Positions 15,284 through 24,662 of a DNA stretch of 34,427 bases are shown one piece after another. The stretch spans positions 1 through 34,427 of the forward strand of contig CABQND010000018.1 in assembly GCA_902465495.1 (NCBI GenBank), given 5' to 3'. Origin of the DNA: an uncultured Eubacteriales bacterium (lineage in GTDB: Bacteria; Bacillota; Clostridia; Christensenellales; Borkfalkiaceae). Below the pieces are notes generated by a model, which ran no database searches, was not told the DNA's origin, and saw nothing but the letters and a program-made list of their open reading frames with translations. How positions within the stretch are numbered: position 1 is the first letter of the stretch; each line of letters starts with the position of its first letter. Made by a program: the position numbers and the translations under genes.

Positions 15284-16353
15284 AAAACGCATGTATTGTT
15301 ATCCGTAACAAAAGAGACCGTTTAGACGGGGAAGGTTTTGAAAAAATAATAGAGGCATTGCTGGACGGCGGCTGCAATGCGGATAAGGTATTCCTTCTGT
15401 CTGAAGAGGATTCGCACGAGTTTGCGCAGACAGTTATTGAATGTAAAAATTTTTTCGATAATGTTCTGCTTGTGGCGAAAGAAACGCTGCTTTCATCTCT
15501 CCGCACGCGTGCTTGCGAGCTTTGGAAGGTATCGCCTGCGGAAGGACCGATCGAAGCGGATCGCAAAGCGCTGTTTTGCCTTCCCGAAGGGGAAAAAGGT
15601 GCGGCGCTTGTACGTGCGGAAGTGTTGCCGTATCTGTATGAAAAGCACTCTTTCCGCCGCGACAAACAAGTTGTCCGTGCGGTGGGGGTGCCGGCAGACA
15701 AATTGGAAGCGGTTCTTGCCGAAGCAAGGTCACGTGGCGGCGGATTTGAATACAGTGTGCAGAACAAGGATGGCGATATCCGCATCGAAATTTCGTTTGA
15801 TGCGAGTGTTTCGAAAATGCAGGCGGATGAAGTTTTGCAACTGTTCGTCTCTTCGCTGAATGAATATGTATATGCGATCGACGATACGCCGCTTGCGCGC
15901 CGCGTGTACGAACTTTTAAAACTGCGTTCGTTTATGCTCGGCGTTGCCGAATCGTTTACAGGCGGGGGCGTTGTCAGCCGGTTGATCGAAATCCCGGGCG
16001 CAAGCGAAGTTGTGTACGAAGGGATCGTGGCATACGCGAACGGTTCGAAAATGCGTCGGTTGGGCGTTACAGCGCAGACCCTGGAAAAGCAGGGCGCAGT
16101 TTCGGATGAAACGGCGTACGAAATGGCGGTGGGGCTTTTGGAACGAGGCAATTGTTCTGTCGCGGTCGCGACGACTGGCATCGCGGGGCCTGCTTCGGAC
16201 GGGACAAGCAAGCCTGTCGGACTGAACTACATTGCTGTCGGAACAAAAGAGTCGGTTTTTGTTTACAAATATATTTTTAAGGGCGACCGCCGCGCGATCA
16301 CGGCGCGTGCGATCAATCAGGCACTTTTTCTCATATACAAACTTATCAAATAA
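15280..16353 (+). CDS. cinA: CinA-like protein: degenerate N-domain, NMN deamidase
   Basis: The C-terminal domain (about 205-357) is a clear PncC-type nicotinamide mononucleotide deamidase, which recycles NMN to nicotinate mononucleotide. It shows AESFTGG (223-229), GIVAYANGSKMRRLGV, GAVSDETA and TTGIAGPASDGTSKPVG. The middle (about 128-200) matches the linker domain of full-length CinA (VVRAVGVPADKLEAVLAEA). The first 125 residues align only loosely in position with the MoCF/COG1058 domain and lack its GGLGPT-type active-site motif, so that half is probably inactive. I chose the ATG at 15280, overlapping the pgsA stop (357 residues); an upstream TTG or GTG would add residues inside pgsA. It is upstream of recA, as in many Bacillota. 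Confidence 0.88.
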   Translation: MKNACIVIRNKRDRLDGEGFEKIIEALLDGGCNADKVFLLSEEDSHEFAQTVIECKNFFDNVLLVAKETLLSSLRTRACELWKVSPAEGPIEADRKALFCLPEGEKGAALVRAEVLPYLYEKHSFRRDKQVVRAVGVPADKLEAVLAEARSRGGGFEYSVQNKDGDIRIEISFDASVSKMQADEVLQLFVSSLNEYVYAIDDTPLARRVYELLKLRSFMLGVAESFTGGGVVSRLIEIPGASEVVYEGIVAYANGSKMRRLGVTAQTLEKQGAVSDETAYEMAVGLLERGNCSVAVATTGIAGPASDGTSKPVGLNYIAVGTKESVFVYKYIFKGDRRAITARAINQALFLIYKLIK

Positions 16354-16364
16354 ATGGAAATTGG

Positions 16365-16381
16365 CGCGCCGTGGCGGCGCG
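16365..16381 (+). other. Small GC hairpin before recA
   Basis: CGCGCC (16365-16370) can pair with GGCGCG (16376-16381) across five bases. No T-run follows, so it is not a terminator. It might stabilise or process the mRNA between cinA and recA. Confidence 0.35.
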
Positions 16382-16416
16382 AAAGTGATAGAGTACCACA
16401 GCAGAGAGGTTAAATT

Positions 16417-17448
<1,032 letters not shown>

Positions 17449-17453
17449 TTCCG

Positions 17454-19364
17454 ATGAAATACGGATTTGTAAAAGTTGCCGCGGCGACGCCGCAAATACG
17501 TGTCGGCGACACGAAATTTAACGGGGAGAGTATTATACGTCTGATCCGCGATGCGGAAAAGGCGGGCGTTGAGCTTCTTGTTTTCCCCGAGCTTTGCGTA
17601 TGCGGTTATACTTGCGGGGATTTGTTCGGGCAGGACGTATTGCTCAGCGGCGCGCAGTGCGCGCTGAAAGCGATCGCCGACGCTACGAAGGGGCTGGAAA
17701 TGTTGGTGTTTGTGGGGGTGCCCGTTCGCGCGCGCGGCGTTCTGTACAATTGTGCGGCGGCGATAAACGGCGGGAAAGTGCTGGCTTTCGTGCCCAAACG
17801 TCATCTGCCGAACTACGCGGAATTTTATGAAAAGCGCAATTTTCAGCCGTATATCGGGGAAAATTGCACTGTGCCGTTTAACGGAGAAGAGATCCCGTTC
17901 GGGAATAAAATTCTTTTCCGTTCGCAGACCGATCCCGACTTTACGGTTGCCGCAGAACTCTGCGAAGATCTATGGGTTCCTGCGCCGCCCTCGGTTTCGC
18001 ATGCACTTGCGGGCGCGAATATTATCGTCAATCTTTCGGCGAGTGACGAAACGGCGGGCAAGGCGGAATATCGTCGACTGCTTGTGCGCGCGCAATCGGC
18101 AAAGACGGTATCTGCATACGTATACGCAGATGCGGGCGACGGCGAGTCCACGACCGATATGGTTTTTTCGGGGCACAACATTCTCTGCGAGAACGGCGAG
18201 ATTCTTTCGGAAAGCAAATTGTTTGCGAACGGGCTTACCGTTTCGGAGGCGGATGTATCAAAATTATCCTTTGAGCGCCGCCGCATCAATACGTTTTACG
18301 ATACCGAAGACACGTGCGGATATCAGTTGATTGGTTTCAAAGCAGAAAGCGCCAAGACGAAACTTACTCGCAGTATCGCGCGGCTTCCTTTTGTTCCGGA
18401 AGGGGAAGAAGAGCGCGGGAAGCGTGCGGAACTCATTTTATCAATGCAGTCTGCGGGCTTGAAGAAGCGCCTTGCGCATACCAATGCAAAAAGTGCCGTC
18501 ATTGGCATTTCGGGCGGATTGGACAGCGCGCTGGCGCTCCTTGTGACGGTGCGCGCGTTCGACGCTCTGCAAAAGCCTCGCAAGGACATTGTTGCTGTGA
18601 CGATGCCTTGCTTCGGTACGACGGATAAGACGTTTAATAATTCTTTGCGTTTGATGCATGAGCTTGGTGTCACGGCGCGTACGGTCAATATTGCAGATTC
18701 GGTGCGCAGGCATTTTGCGGATATCGGCCACGATGAGAGCGTGAAAAACGCCGCGTATGAAAATGCGCAGGCGCGAATGCGCACAATGGTGCTGATGAAC
18801 ATCGCAAACGATGAAAGCGGGCTTGTGATCGGTACGGGTGATTTAAGCGAGCTGGCTCTTGGCTGGGCGACGTATAACGGCGATCATATGTCTATGTACG
18901 GCGTAAATGCGTCTGTTCCGAAAACGCTCGTGAAATATCTCATCCGCAGTGAAGCGGAGCGCCTTGGCGGTGCGGTTTATGACGTTCTGACGGATATACT
19001 CAACACGGAAATCAGCCCTGAGCTTCTGCCGCCCGAAAACGGCAAAATTGCGCAGAAAACGGAAGAATTGGTCGGGCCTTACGAGTTGCATGATTTTTAC
19101 CTGTATTATGCAATTCGCTGGGGTTTTTCGCCTGAAAAAGTATATTTTCTTGCGAACAAAGCGTTTGATGGAGTATACGATGCGCCGACCTTGAAAAAAT
19201 GGCTGAAAAATTTTTATAAGCGCTTTTTCTCTCAGCAGTTCAAGCGCTCCTGTCTCCCTGACGGGGTCAAAATCGGTTCGGTATCTTTATCTCCGCGTGG
19301 CGACTGGCGCATGCCGTCAGACGCTTCGGCGGCTCTTTGGTTGGACGAAATTGAAAAACTCTGA
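17454..19364 (+). CDS. nadE: Glutamine-dependent NAD+ synthetase
   Basis: Last step of NAD synthesis: ATP-dependent amidation of nicotinate adenine dinucleotide with ammonia from glutamine. The 636-residue protein fuses an N-terminal nitrilase-type glutaminase (about 1-270) to a C-terminal N-type ATP pyrophosphatase synthetase. The glutaminase triad is visible as Glu46 (FPELCVCGY), Lys115 (PKRHLPNY) and Cys170 (ELCEDLW). The synthetase P-loop SGGLDSA is at 353-359, with GTGDLSELALGW downstream. Length and layout match the large glutamine-using form rather than the short ammonia-dependent NadE of B. subtilis. It starts 5 bp after recA and ends at a terminator, so it closes this operon. Confidence 0.97.
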   Translation: MKYGFVKVAAATPQIRVGDTKFNGESIIRLIRDAEKAGVELLVFPELCVCGYTCGDLFGQDVLLSGAQCALKAIADATKGLEMLVFVGVPVRARGVLYNCAAAINGGKVLAFVPKRHLPNYAEFYEKRNFQPYIGENCTVPFNGEEIPFGNKILFRSQTDPDFTVAAELCEDLWVPAPPSVSHALAGANIIVNLSASDETAGKAEYRRLLVRAQSAKTVSAYVYADAGDGESTTDMVFSGHNILCENGEILSESKLFANGLTVSEADVSKLSFERRRINTFYDTEDTCGYQLIGFKAESAKTKLTRSIARLPFVPEGEEERGKRAELILSMQSAGLKKRLAHTNAKSAVIGISGGLDSALALLVTVRAFDALQKPRKDIVAVTMPCFGTTDKTFNNSLRLMHELGVTARTVNIADSVRRHFADIGHDESVKNAAYENAQARMRTMVLMNIANDESGLVIGTGDLSELALGWATYNGDHMSMYGVNASVPKTLVKYLIRSEAERLGGAVYDVLTDILNTEISPELLPPENGKIAQKTEELVGPYELHDFYLYYAIRWGFSPEKVYFLANKAFDGVYDAPTLKKWLKNFYKRFFSQQFKRSCLPDGVKIGSVSLSPRGDWRMPSDASAALWLDEIEKL

Positions 19365-19399
19365 AAAATTTCAGCGGCTTTTGCTGCTGAAATTTTTTT
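19364..19399 (+). terminator. Intrinsic terminator after nadE
   Basis: A 12-bp perfect stem (19364-19375 with 19386-19397) and a T7 tract overlap the end of the nadE stop codon region. It separates the ftsK-nadE unit from rny. Confidence 0.9.
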
Positions 19400-19431
19400 A
19401 TGCAAACGAGTGGTTAATTTTTGAGATAGCA

Positions 19432-19460
19432 TTGACTTTTTATTCGGAATCATGTATAAT
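19432..19460 (+). promoter_or_regulatory. Sigma-A-type promoter for rny
   Basis: TTGACT (19432-19437), a 17-bp spacer and TATAAT (19455-19460). The 5' leader is about 100 bases; I see no recognised riboswitch in it. Confidence 0.82.
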
Positions 19461-19570
19461 TAAAAAGGTATAAATAAAAGGGGAGAATTTTGTAAAAAAG
19501 GTGTTGCAAAGGCGGCACAATACAAACTTTCCGTAATTTATATTCAGTTTATTTTACAGGAGGCTTTATA

Positions 19571-21187
19571 ATGTCGGTAGCGAACATAAGCTCCCTGTTT
19601 CTTGCGAGCACGGTTTCGGTGGGGTTATTCATCGGTGTGCTTGTCGGCGCTATTGTAGTGATTGGTGCGGTCGGTTTTTTTGTCGGGGGGCTTTTGCATA
19701 AAAAGTCGGTTGACAAAAAGATAGGCGACGTAAATCAAAGAATCAAAATAATGCTTGACGAGGCGGAAGGCGAGTGCAAAGCATTAAAGAAGGAAGCTAT
19801 TTTAGAGGCTAAGGAACAGGACTTAAAACTCAGAAACGAATTCGAACGGGAAACGAAGGAAAAGAAACAGGAGCTGCAAAAAGCAGAGCAGCGTATTATG
19901 CAAAAAGAGGACAACCTCGACAAGAAAGAGGATGCTCTTCAAAAGAAATCGGATGCGCTTGAACAGCAGCAGAAAAATCTTCTCCGTCGCGAAGATGATA
20001 TTAAAAAGATGCAGGAAAAGGTCAATCATCAGCATGACTTGATGATTCAGGAGCTGGAAAAAGTTGCTCAGCTCACGCGCGAAGAGGCGAAGAAGATCCT
20101 TTCCGACAACATTCTCGATGAAACCCGCCATGATATTGCATTGCAGGTGCGTAACATGGAGCAGCAGGCGAAGGATGAAGCGGACGCGACGGCGAAAAAG
20201 ATCATCAGTCTTGCGATTCAGCGCTGTGCGAGTGATCACGCGTCCGAGATCACGGTTTCGGTTGTTCCTCTTCCGAATGACGATATGAAGGCACGTATTA
20301 TCGGCCGAGAAGGTCGGAATATTCGTGCGATCGAAAATGCCACCGGGGTCGAATTGATCATTGACGATACACCCGAGGTGGTCATCCTTTCGGGATTTGA
20401 TCCTGTGCGCAGAGAGGTTGCTCGTATTGCGCTTGAAAAATTGATCGGCGATGGCCGAATTCATCCGGCTCGTATCGAAGAGACGGTGGAAAAGGTCCGT
20501 AAGGAGCTTGACCAGCAGATCAAAGAAAACGGCGAGGCTGCAATGTTTGAAGTGGGAATCTTCGGGTTGCATCCTGAGCTGATCAAGTTGCTCGGCAGAC
20601 TGAAATACAGGACCAGCTACGGACAGAACGTTTACAAGCATTCGATCGAAGTGGCACAGCTTGCAGGAATGATGGCGGCTGAACTGGGGCTGGATGTAAA
20701 TCTTGCCAAGCGTGCAGGGCTTTTGCATGATATCGGTAAAGCAGTCGATCATGAACAGGAAGGTACACACATTCAGATCGGTGCAGATATTGCTAAAAAA
20801 TATAAGGAAAGCAACAACGTTATCAACGCGATTTTGGCGCACCACGGTGATGTCGAGCCCAAGACAGTGGAAGCTGTGCTTGTGCAGGCTGCGGACGCAA
20901 TATCGGGTGCGCGTCCCGGTGCGCGCAGGGAAACAAGTACAAATTATGTCAAGCGTTTGGAGCAGCTTGAATCCATCGCTTCTTCGTTTAAGGGCGTGGA
21001 TAAGAGCTATGCGATCCAAGCGGGCAGAGAAGTGCGCGTAATTGTCAAACCGGAACAGATCGACGATGCGCAGACGATGTTCCTTGCAAAAGATATCGCA
21101 AAGAAGATCGAACAGGAACTTGAATATCCTGGACAGATCAAGGTCAACGTTATCCGCGAATATCGCAGTGTGGAATACGCAAAATAA
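19571..21187 (+). CDS. rny: Ribonuclease Y
   Basis: Membrane-anchored endoribonuclease that starts mRNA decay and processing in many Gram-positive bacteria. The 538-residue protein has an N-terminal membrane helix (about 17-41) and a long charged coiled coil (about 45-210). A KH RNA-binding domain follows (KARIIGREGRNIRAIENATG), then an HD phosphohydrolase domain whose His386-Asp387 lie in LLHDIGKAVDHE. The tail IKVNVIREYRSVEYAK is conserved. It is slightly longer than B. subtilis RNase Y (520). ACAGGAGG precedes the ATG. It is monocistronic, with its own promoter and terminator, and lies downstream of recA as in B. subtilis. Confidence 0.97.
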   Translation: MSVANISSLFLASTVSVGLFIGVLVGAIVVIGAVGFFVGGLLHKKSVDKKIGDVNQRIKIMLDEAEGECKALKKEAILEAKEQDLKLRNEFERETKEKKQELQKAEQRIMQKEDNLDKKEDALQKKSDALEQQQKNLLRREDDIKKMQEKVNHQHDLMIQELEKVAQLTREEAKKILSDNILDETRHDIALQVRNMEQQAKDEADATAKKIISLAIQRCASDHASEITVSVVPLPNDDMKARIIGREGRNIRAIENATGVELIIDDTPEVVILSGFDPVRREVARIALEKLIGDGRIHPARIEETVEKVRKELDQQIKENGEAAMFEVGIFGLHPELIKLLGRLKYRTSYGQNVYKHSIEVAQLAGMMAAELGLDVNLAKRAGLLHDIGKAVDHEQEGTHIQIGADIAKKYKESNNVINAILAHHGDVEPKTVEAVLVQAADAISGARPGARRETSTNYVKRLEQLESIASSFKGVDKSYAIQAGREVRVIVKPEQIDDAQTMFLAKDIAKKIEQELEYPGQIKVNVIREYRSVEYAK

Positions 21188-21203
21188 TTGAATAGTAATG
21201 CAG

Positions 21204-21238
21204 ACAAGGGACAGAAAATATCTGTCCCTTGTTTTTTA
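21204..21238 (+). terminator. Intrinsic terminator after rny
   Basis: A 12-bp stem (21204-21215 with 21221-21232) and a T6 tract lie 16 bp after the rny stop. Confidence 0.92.
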
Positions 21239-21241
21239 ATC

Positions 21242-21276
21242 AATACGCCCCGCAAATTATTGCGGGGCGTATTTGC
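21242..21276. terminator. Second hairpin after rny, weak terminator
   Basis: A perfect 14-bp stem (21242-21255 with 21260-21273) with loop ATTA is followed by a short T-run only. It could back up the rny terminator or insulate the sporulation operon from read-through. Confidence 0.6.
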
Positions 21277-21309
21277 AGTGAAATATAAAGAGGAGTTTTT
21301 TTATTTTTG

Positions 21310-21340
21310 GGAATATCGGAGCAAGGGTTATTCATACAAT
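21310..21340 (+). promoter_or_regulatory. Sigma-E-type promoter for spoIIIA operon
   Basis: CATACAAT at 21333-21340 matches the sigma-E -10 consensus exactly. GGAATATC at 21310-21317 resembles the sigma-E -35 with its ATAT core, 15 bp upstream. It lies about 28 bp before the spoIIIAA ATG. In B. subtilis spoIIIA is transcribed by sigma-E in the mother cell, so site and genes agree. Confidence 0.82.
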
Positions 21341-21368
21341 ATACAGACACAAAGGGAAGGGGATAAAT

Positions 21369-22274
21369 ATGCTTGATTTTCTGACGGACAACCTCAGGCG
21401 TGCGTTGACGCACGTAAATTTGCAGCTCGTGTACGAACTGCGCGTGCGTGCAAACAAGCCTGTGGTAATCAATTACGGAGGGAAGTACACTTTTTTGGGG
21501 ACGAATGGTACAACCGAGCATATCGGCGCCGCACTTGTGTGCAGTTTTTCGGATATTGAAACGATCATTTACCGTGCGAGTGAGTTTTCGGTATACTCTG
21601 TGACTGAACAGTTACGGCAGGGCTTTTTGACGGGTTCAAACGGTGAACGGATCGGACTTGCGGGCATCTTTGTATACGAAAACGGAAAGACGTTCACAGT
21701 CAAAGAAGTTACTTCTCTGAATATCCGCGTACCGCACGAGGTTCCCGGGTGCGGAGAATTGATCGAGCGTATTTGTTTTCGGGGAAAAATCGGAAGCGCG
21801 CTTCTTATTTCGCCTCCGGGCAGGGGTAAGACAACAATTCTGCGCGACCTGACCCGCCTGATATCGTCGCACAGGCTTTTAAATATTCTGATCAATGATG
21901 AGCGAAATGAAATCAGCGCTGCGTATCGCGATTTTTCGTTGAATACGGGTGCCTTTTCGGATGTGGTTCGCTATTCTTATAAGAGTGACGCTCTTTCGGC
22001 GGCAGTGCGCGCAATGCGTCCCGACCTGATCGTAACGGACGAGCTTGTGTCAGCGGAAGAGATCGAAGCTGTCGCTGCATGCATTCGCGGCGGAGTGTGT
22101 GTGATCGCGTCGGCGCATTTGCGGGACATTTCCGCAATGCAGGCTTCCCCGGTATTCGGGCGAGTGGCTGAGGAAAGGTTGTTCGATTACTACATTGAAT
22201 TGAGTGCAGACGAGATCGGGAAGGTCGCGGGCATTTACGGAAAGGATCTTGCGCCCGTATATGAAACGTGCTGA
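21369..22274 (+). CDS. spoIIIAA: Stage III sporulation ATPase SpoIIIAA
   Basis: Secretion-type ATPase on the mother-cell side of the SpoIIIA-SpoIIQ channel, which maintains forespore development after engulfment. The 301-residue protein has Walker A SPPGRGKTT at 148-156, an INDERNEI segment and a Walker B-like DLIVTDEL, then VIASAHLRD. The start follows GGAAGGGG. It heads the operon behind the sigma-E promoter and its 3' end overlaps spoIIIAB. Confidence 0.97.
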   Translation: MLDFLTDNLRRALTHVNLQLVYELRVRANKPVVINYGGKYTFLGTNGTTEHIGAALVCSFSDIETIIYRASEFSVYSVTEQLRQGFLTGSNGERIGLAGIFVYENGKTFTVKEVTSLNIRVPHEVPGCGELIERICFRGKIGSALLISPPGRGKTTILRDLTRLISSHRLLNILINDERNEISAAYRDFSLNTGAFSDVVRYSYKSDALSAAVRAMRPDLIVTDELVSAEEIEAVAACIRGGVCVIASAHLRDISAMQASPVFGRVAEERLFDYYIELSADEIGKVAGIYGKDLAPVYETC

Positions 22275-22738
22275 AGCTGATATTGTGTGTGGGCGTGCTT
22301 GCGCTCTGCGTGTGCTGTTCTTTCCTCTTAACACGCAAATACAGGCAGCGCTTTGACTTTTTCTATAATCTCAATCTGTTCAATGAGCGATTGGTGAATG
22401 AAGTTAGTTATACGAAAATTCCGCTTCCCGCATTTTTGGAAAAGTACGAATTTGGCGGTGATTTCAAGAAAATGCTCGAAGTGAAAAAGGACAGCGATTT
22501 TGAGGCGGAATGTTATGAATATTCCTATTTGAAAGAGGATGAGCGCAAGTTTCTGCATGATTATTTTTTTATGATCGGAAAGAGCGATGCGGCGTCGCAA
22601 AAGACATATCTCTCGGCAGTGCGTGAAGAGATTGCGGAGCGTCGTCGCGCAAGTGAAGACGCATACAAGCGATATTTTTCGCTGTACCTGAAACTGGGAT
22701 TCCTTGCAGGTTTGATTCTTGTAATACTTATCGTTTGA
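22268..22738 (+). CDS. spoIIIAB: Stage III sporulation protein SpoIIIAB
   Basis: Membrane component of the SpoIIIA channel, related to type II secretion F-like proteins. The 156-residue product has an N-terminal membrane helix (about 2-20), a helical middle and a C-terminal helix (about 139-156). The middle carries FNERLVNEVSYTKIPLPAFLEKY and an ESCYEYSYLK-like acidic stretch. The start is a GTG at 22268 overlapping the spoIIIAA stop by seven bases; no in-frame ATG is nearby. Length is near that of B. subtilis SpoIIIAB (171). Identification rests on position as well as sequence. Confidence 0.92.
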   Translation: MLKLILCVGVLALCVCCSFLLTRKYRQRFDFFYNLNLFNERLVNEVSYTKIPLPAFLEKYEFGGDFKKMLEVKKDSDFEAECYEYSYLKEDERKFLHDYFFMIGKSDAASQKTYLSAVREEIAERRRASEDAYKRYFSLYLKLGFLAGLILVILIV

Positions 22739-22752
22739 GTGCGGAGGCGCCA

Positions 22753-22950
22753 ATGAACATAGATATTATTTTTAAGATCGCGGCGGTTGGTATGATTGTG
22801 ACAATCGTCTGCCAGATCCTGAAAAAATCGGACAGAGAAGATATTGCCACGATTGTAAGCCTTGCGGGGTTGATCATTGTGCTGGCGGTCGTTTTGGATA
22901 TGGTGGCCGAGTTGTTTGATTCCATTCGGAGTATTTTTGATTTATTTTAA
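22753..22950 (+). CDS. spoIIIAC: Stage III sporulation protein SpoIIIAC
   Basis: Small two-helix membrane protein of the SpoIIIA complex. From the ATG at 22753 the product has 65 residues: a short N-terminus (MNIDIIFKIAAVGMIV), a charged turn (LKKSDRED) and a second hydrophobic helix. Length and pattern match the family. GGAGG six bases upstream supports this start over an in-frame TTG at 22735. spoIIIAD follows after 2 bp. Confidence 0.95.
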   Translation: MNIDIIFKIAAVGMIVTIVCQILKKSDREDIATIVSLAGLIIVLAVVLDMVAELFDSIRSIFDLF

Positions 22951-22952
22951 GT

Positions 22953-23348
22953 ATGGAACTTATCAAAGTGATCGGGGTGGGGTTGGTGACGGCGATCGCG
23001 GCAATATTGCTGCGCGGAAGTAAACCGGAGCTTTCCTTTGCGGTCACGGTAGCCGGTTGCGTCATTATTCTGATTTTTTCGGTTGATTTGTTTGCCGAAA
23101 CATTTTCGGTGTTCGCAGAGATCGGTGAAAAGACCGGGATCGATCAATCGCTGATCAAAATTATTTTAAAGATAGTGGCGGTGGGATATCTGGTCGAGTT
23201 TGCTGCGGGAATCATTGAGGATTTCGGATCGAAGAGTATTGCGGACAAGCTGGTGTTTGCGGGAAAAGTGGTGATATTTTCCGTTTCTTTGCCGATTATT
23301 CGCAGTATGATCGGACTGATCAGCGCGTTTTTGGAGCTGATGGGATGA
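22953..23348 (+). CDS. spoIIIAD: Stage III sporulation protein SpoIIIAD
   Basis: Membrane protein of the SpoIIIA complex. The 131-residue product has about four hydrophobic segments, near 5-22, 28-48, 68-88 and 101-128. It carries the family-like segments KIVAVGYLVEFAAGIIEDFG and GKVVIFSVSLPII. B. subtilis SpoIIIAD has 133 residues. It overlaps spoIIIAE in an ATGA. Confidence 0.95.
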   Translation: MELIKVIGVGLVTAIAAILLRGSKPELSFAVTVAGCVIILIFSVDLFAETFSVFAEIGEKTGIDQSLIKIILKIVAVGYLVEFAAGIIEDFGSKSIADKLVFAGKVVIFSVSLPIIRSMIGLISAFLELMG

Positions 23349-24661
23349 AAAAAAGAATAATACCTGTGTTTGCGGTGCTTTTTTTATGTGTTTTATCTCT
23401 TTGCGCGTACATGTGTGCCCATATACAGTCGTCTTCATCGTCGGATGATGCTGAGCGTTTTTCGTATTCAGCTTCGGTAAAAGATATTGAGGCTGCAAAT
23501 GAGGAGGTCTCGGATAATGTTGAGGAAGGCGGTGAGCAAGCTACGGGAGGGGGTGGCGAAGAGGGATCGGAAGAGAGCGAATTGCAGATCAATATTGAAG
23601 AAATCCTTGAAAAATTAAATACGGACGAGTTACAGGAATACCTTGATTCTCTGAGCGAAGAGCAGAAAGAAATATTCGGTGCAAGTTTTAAAGAACAAAT
23701 TCTAGCGATCATCAGCGGCGATTTCTCAATGGATTATTCCAATGCAGTGTCCTCAATCTTGTCGCTGGTGTTCGGGGAATTGTCGGGACTTCTTCCGACT
23801 TTTTGTGTAATAGCCGCGATTGCGGTGCTGTGCGGACTGTTACAGCAATTCAAAAGTTCATTTGCGGAAAACGGCAGTACAAAAATCATATTTTTTGCGA
23901 GCTATGCGTCCGTGCTTGTTCTGATTTTAAGTTCACTGTCGGGAGCGGTGGAGGATTGTATATCCGCAGTTTCTTCCATGCGCGCACAGATGCAGGCAAT
24001 TTTTCCGGTGCTTTTAACGCTGATAGCAACGAGCGGAGGGAGTGTGTCTGTTGCAGTGTATCAGCCTGCGGTATTATTTCTGAGTGAAATTGTTGTACAA
24101 ATAATTGCAGGGGTAGTGTTTCCGCTTGCGTCGCTTATCTGTGTTTTGAACATGGTCGCGAGCATGAGTAAAGAAATTAAAATCAAAAAATTTTCGGCGC
24201 TGTTTGCAAGTATCATTAAGTGGACGCTTGGAATTTCTTTGGCGGCTTTTACCGTTTTTTTGACGGTGCAGGGAATTACTTCCGCAACATACGACGGGCT
24301 TTCGTTTAAAGCGGCTAAATATGCACTGAGCAATTCCGTACCGATCATCGGCGGCTTTTTGGGGAGCGGCTTGGATTTGGTTATAGCAGGGAGTGTCCTC
24401 ATCAAAAATTCGGCCGGTTCATGCGGGATTATTCTTTTGGCGATTGTGATTGCTGTTCCGCTTGTACAGCTTATTGCGTATAATTTATTTTTAAAATTGT
24501 CGGCGGCGGTTGCCGAGCCGGTCGGGGATACGGGGATCTCCGAGTTTTTGACTTCACTTTCCGGGACAATCAATTATTTTATCGCAGGACTTCTTGCTGT
24601 CGGGTTTATGTATTTTGTGACCGTATTGCTTTTAATTTGTTCATCAAATACATTGTTTTAA
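23345..24661 (+). CDS. spoIIIAE: Stage III sporulation protein SpoIIIAE
   Basis: Polytopic membrane protein of the SpoIIIA complex. The 438-residue product starts with a signal-like hydrophobic helix (about 4-24). A long acidic extracytoplasmic region follows (about 30-140, with a Gly/Glu-rich low-complexity part), then seven or eight membrane segments. The core shows the family-like stretches VYQPAVLFLSEIV and NSVPIIGGFLGSGLDL. It is about 40 residues longer than B. subtilis SpoIIIAE (399), mainly in the acidic N-terminal region. The ATG overlaps the spoIIIAD stop. Confidence 0.96.
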   Translation: MKKRIIPVFAVLFLCVLSLCAYMCAHIQSSSSSDDAERFSYSASVKDIEAANEEVSDNVEEGGEQATGGGGEEGSEESELQINIEEILEKLNTDELQEYLDSLSEEQKEIFGASFKEQILAIISGDFSMDYSNAVSSILSLVFGELSGLLPTFCVIAAIAVLCGLLQQFKSSFAENGSTKIIFFASYASVLVLILSSLSGAVEDCISAVSSMRAQMQAIFPVLLTLIATSGGSVSVAVYQPAVLFLSEIVVQIIAGVVFPLASLICVLNMVASMSKEIKIKKFSALFASIIKWTLGISLAAFTVFLTVQGITSATYDGLSFKAAKYALSNSVPIIGGFLGSGLDLVIAGSVLIKNSAGSCGIILLAIVIAVPLVQLIAYNLFLKLSAAVAEPVGDTGISEFLTSLSGTINYFIAGLLAVGFMYFVTVLLLICSSNTLF

Positions 24662-24662
24662 A

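Noticed and set aside
15264..16211. 315-codon open frame on the minus strand
   Set aside because: Antisense to cinA, Ser/Ala-rich shadow composition, no ribosome site or motifs.
19823..21019. 398-codon open frame on the minus strand
   Set aside because: It is exactly antisense to rny, has no ribosome site or family resemblance, and its composition is what the rny codons would produce.
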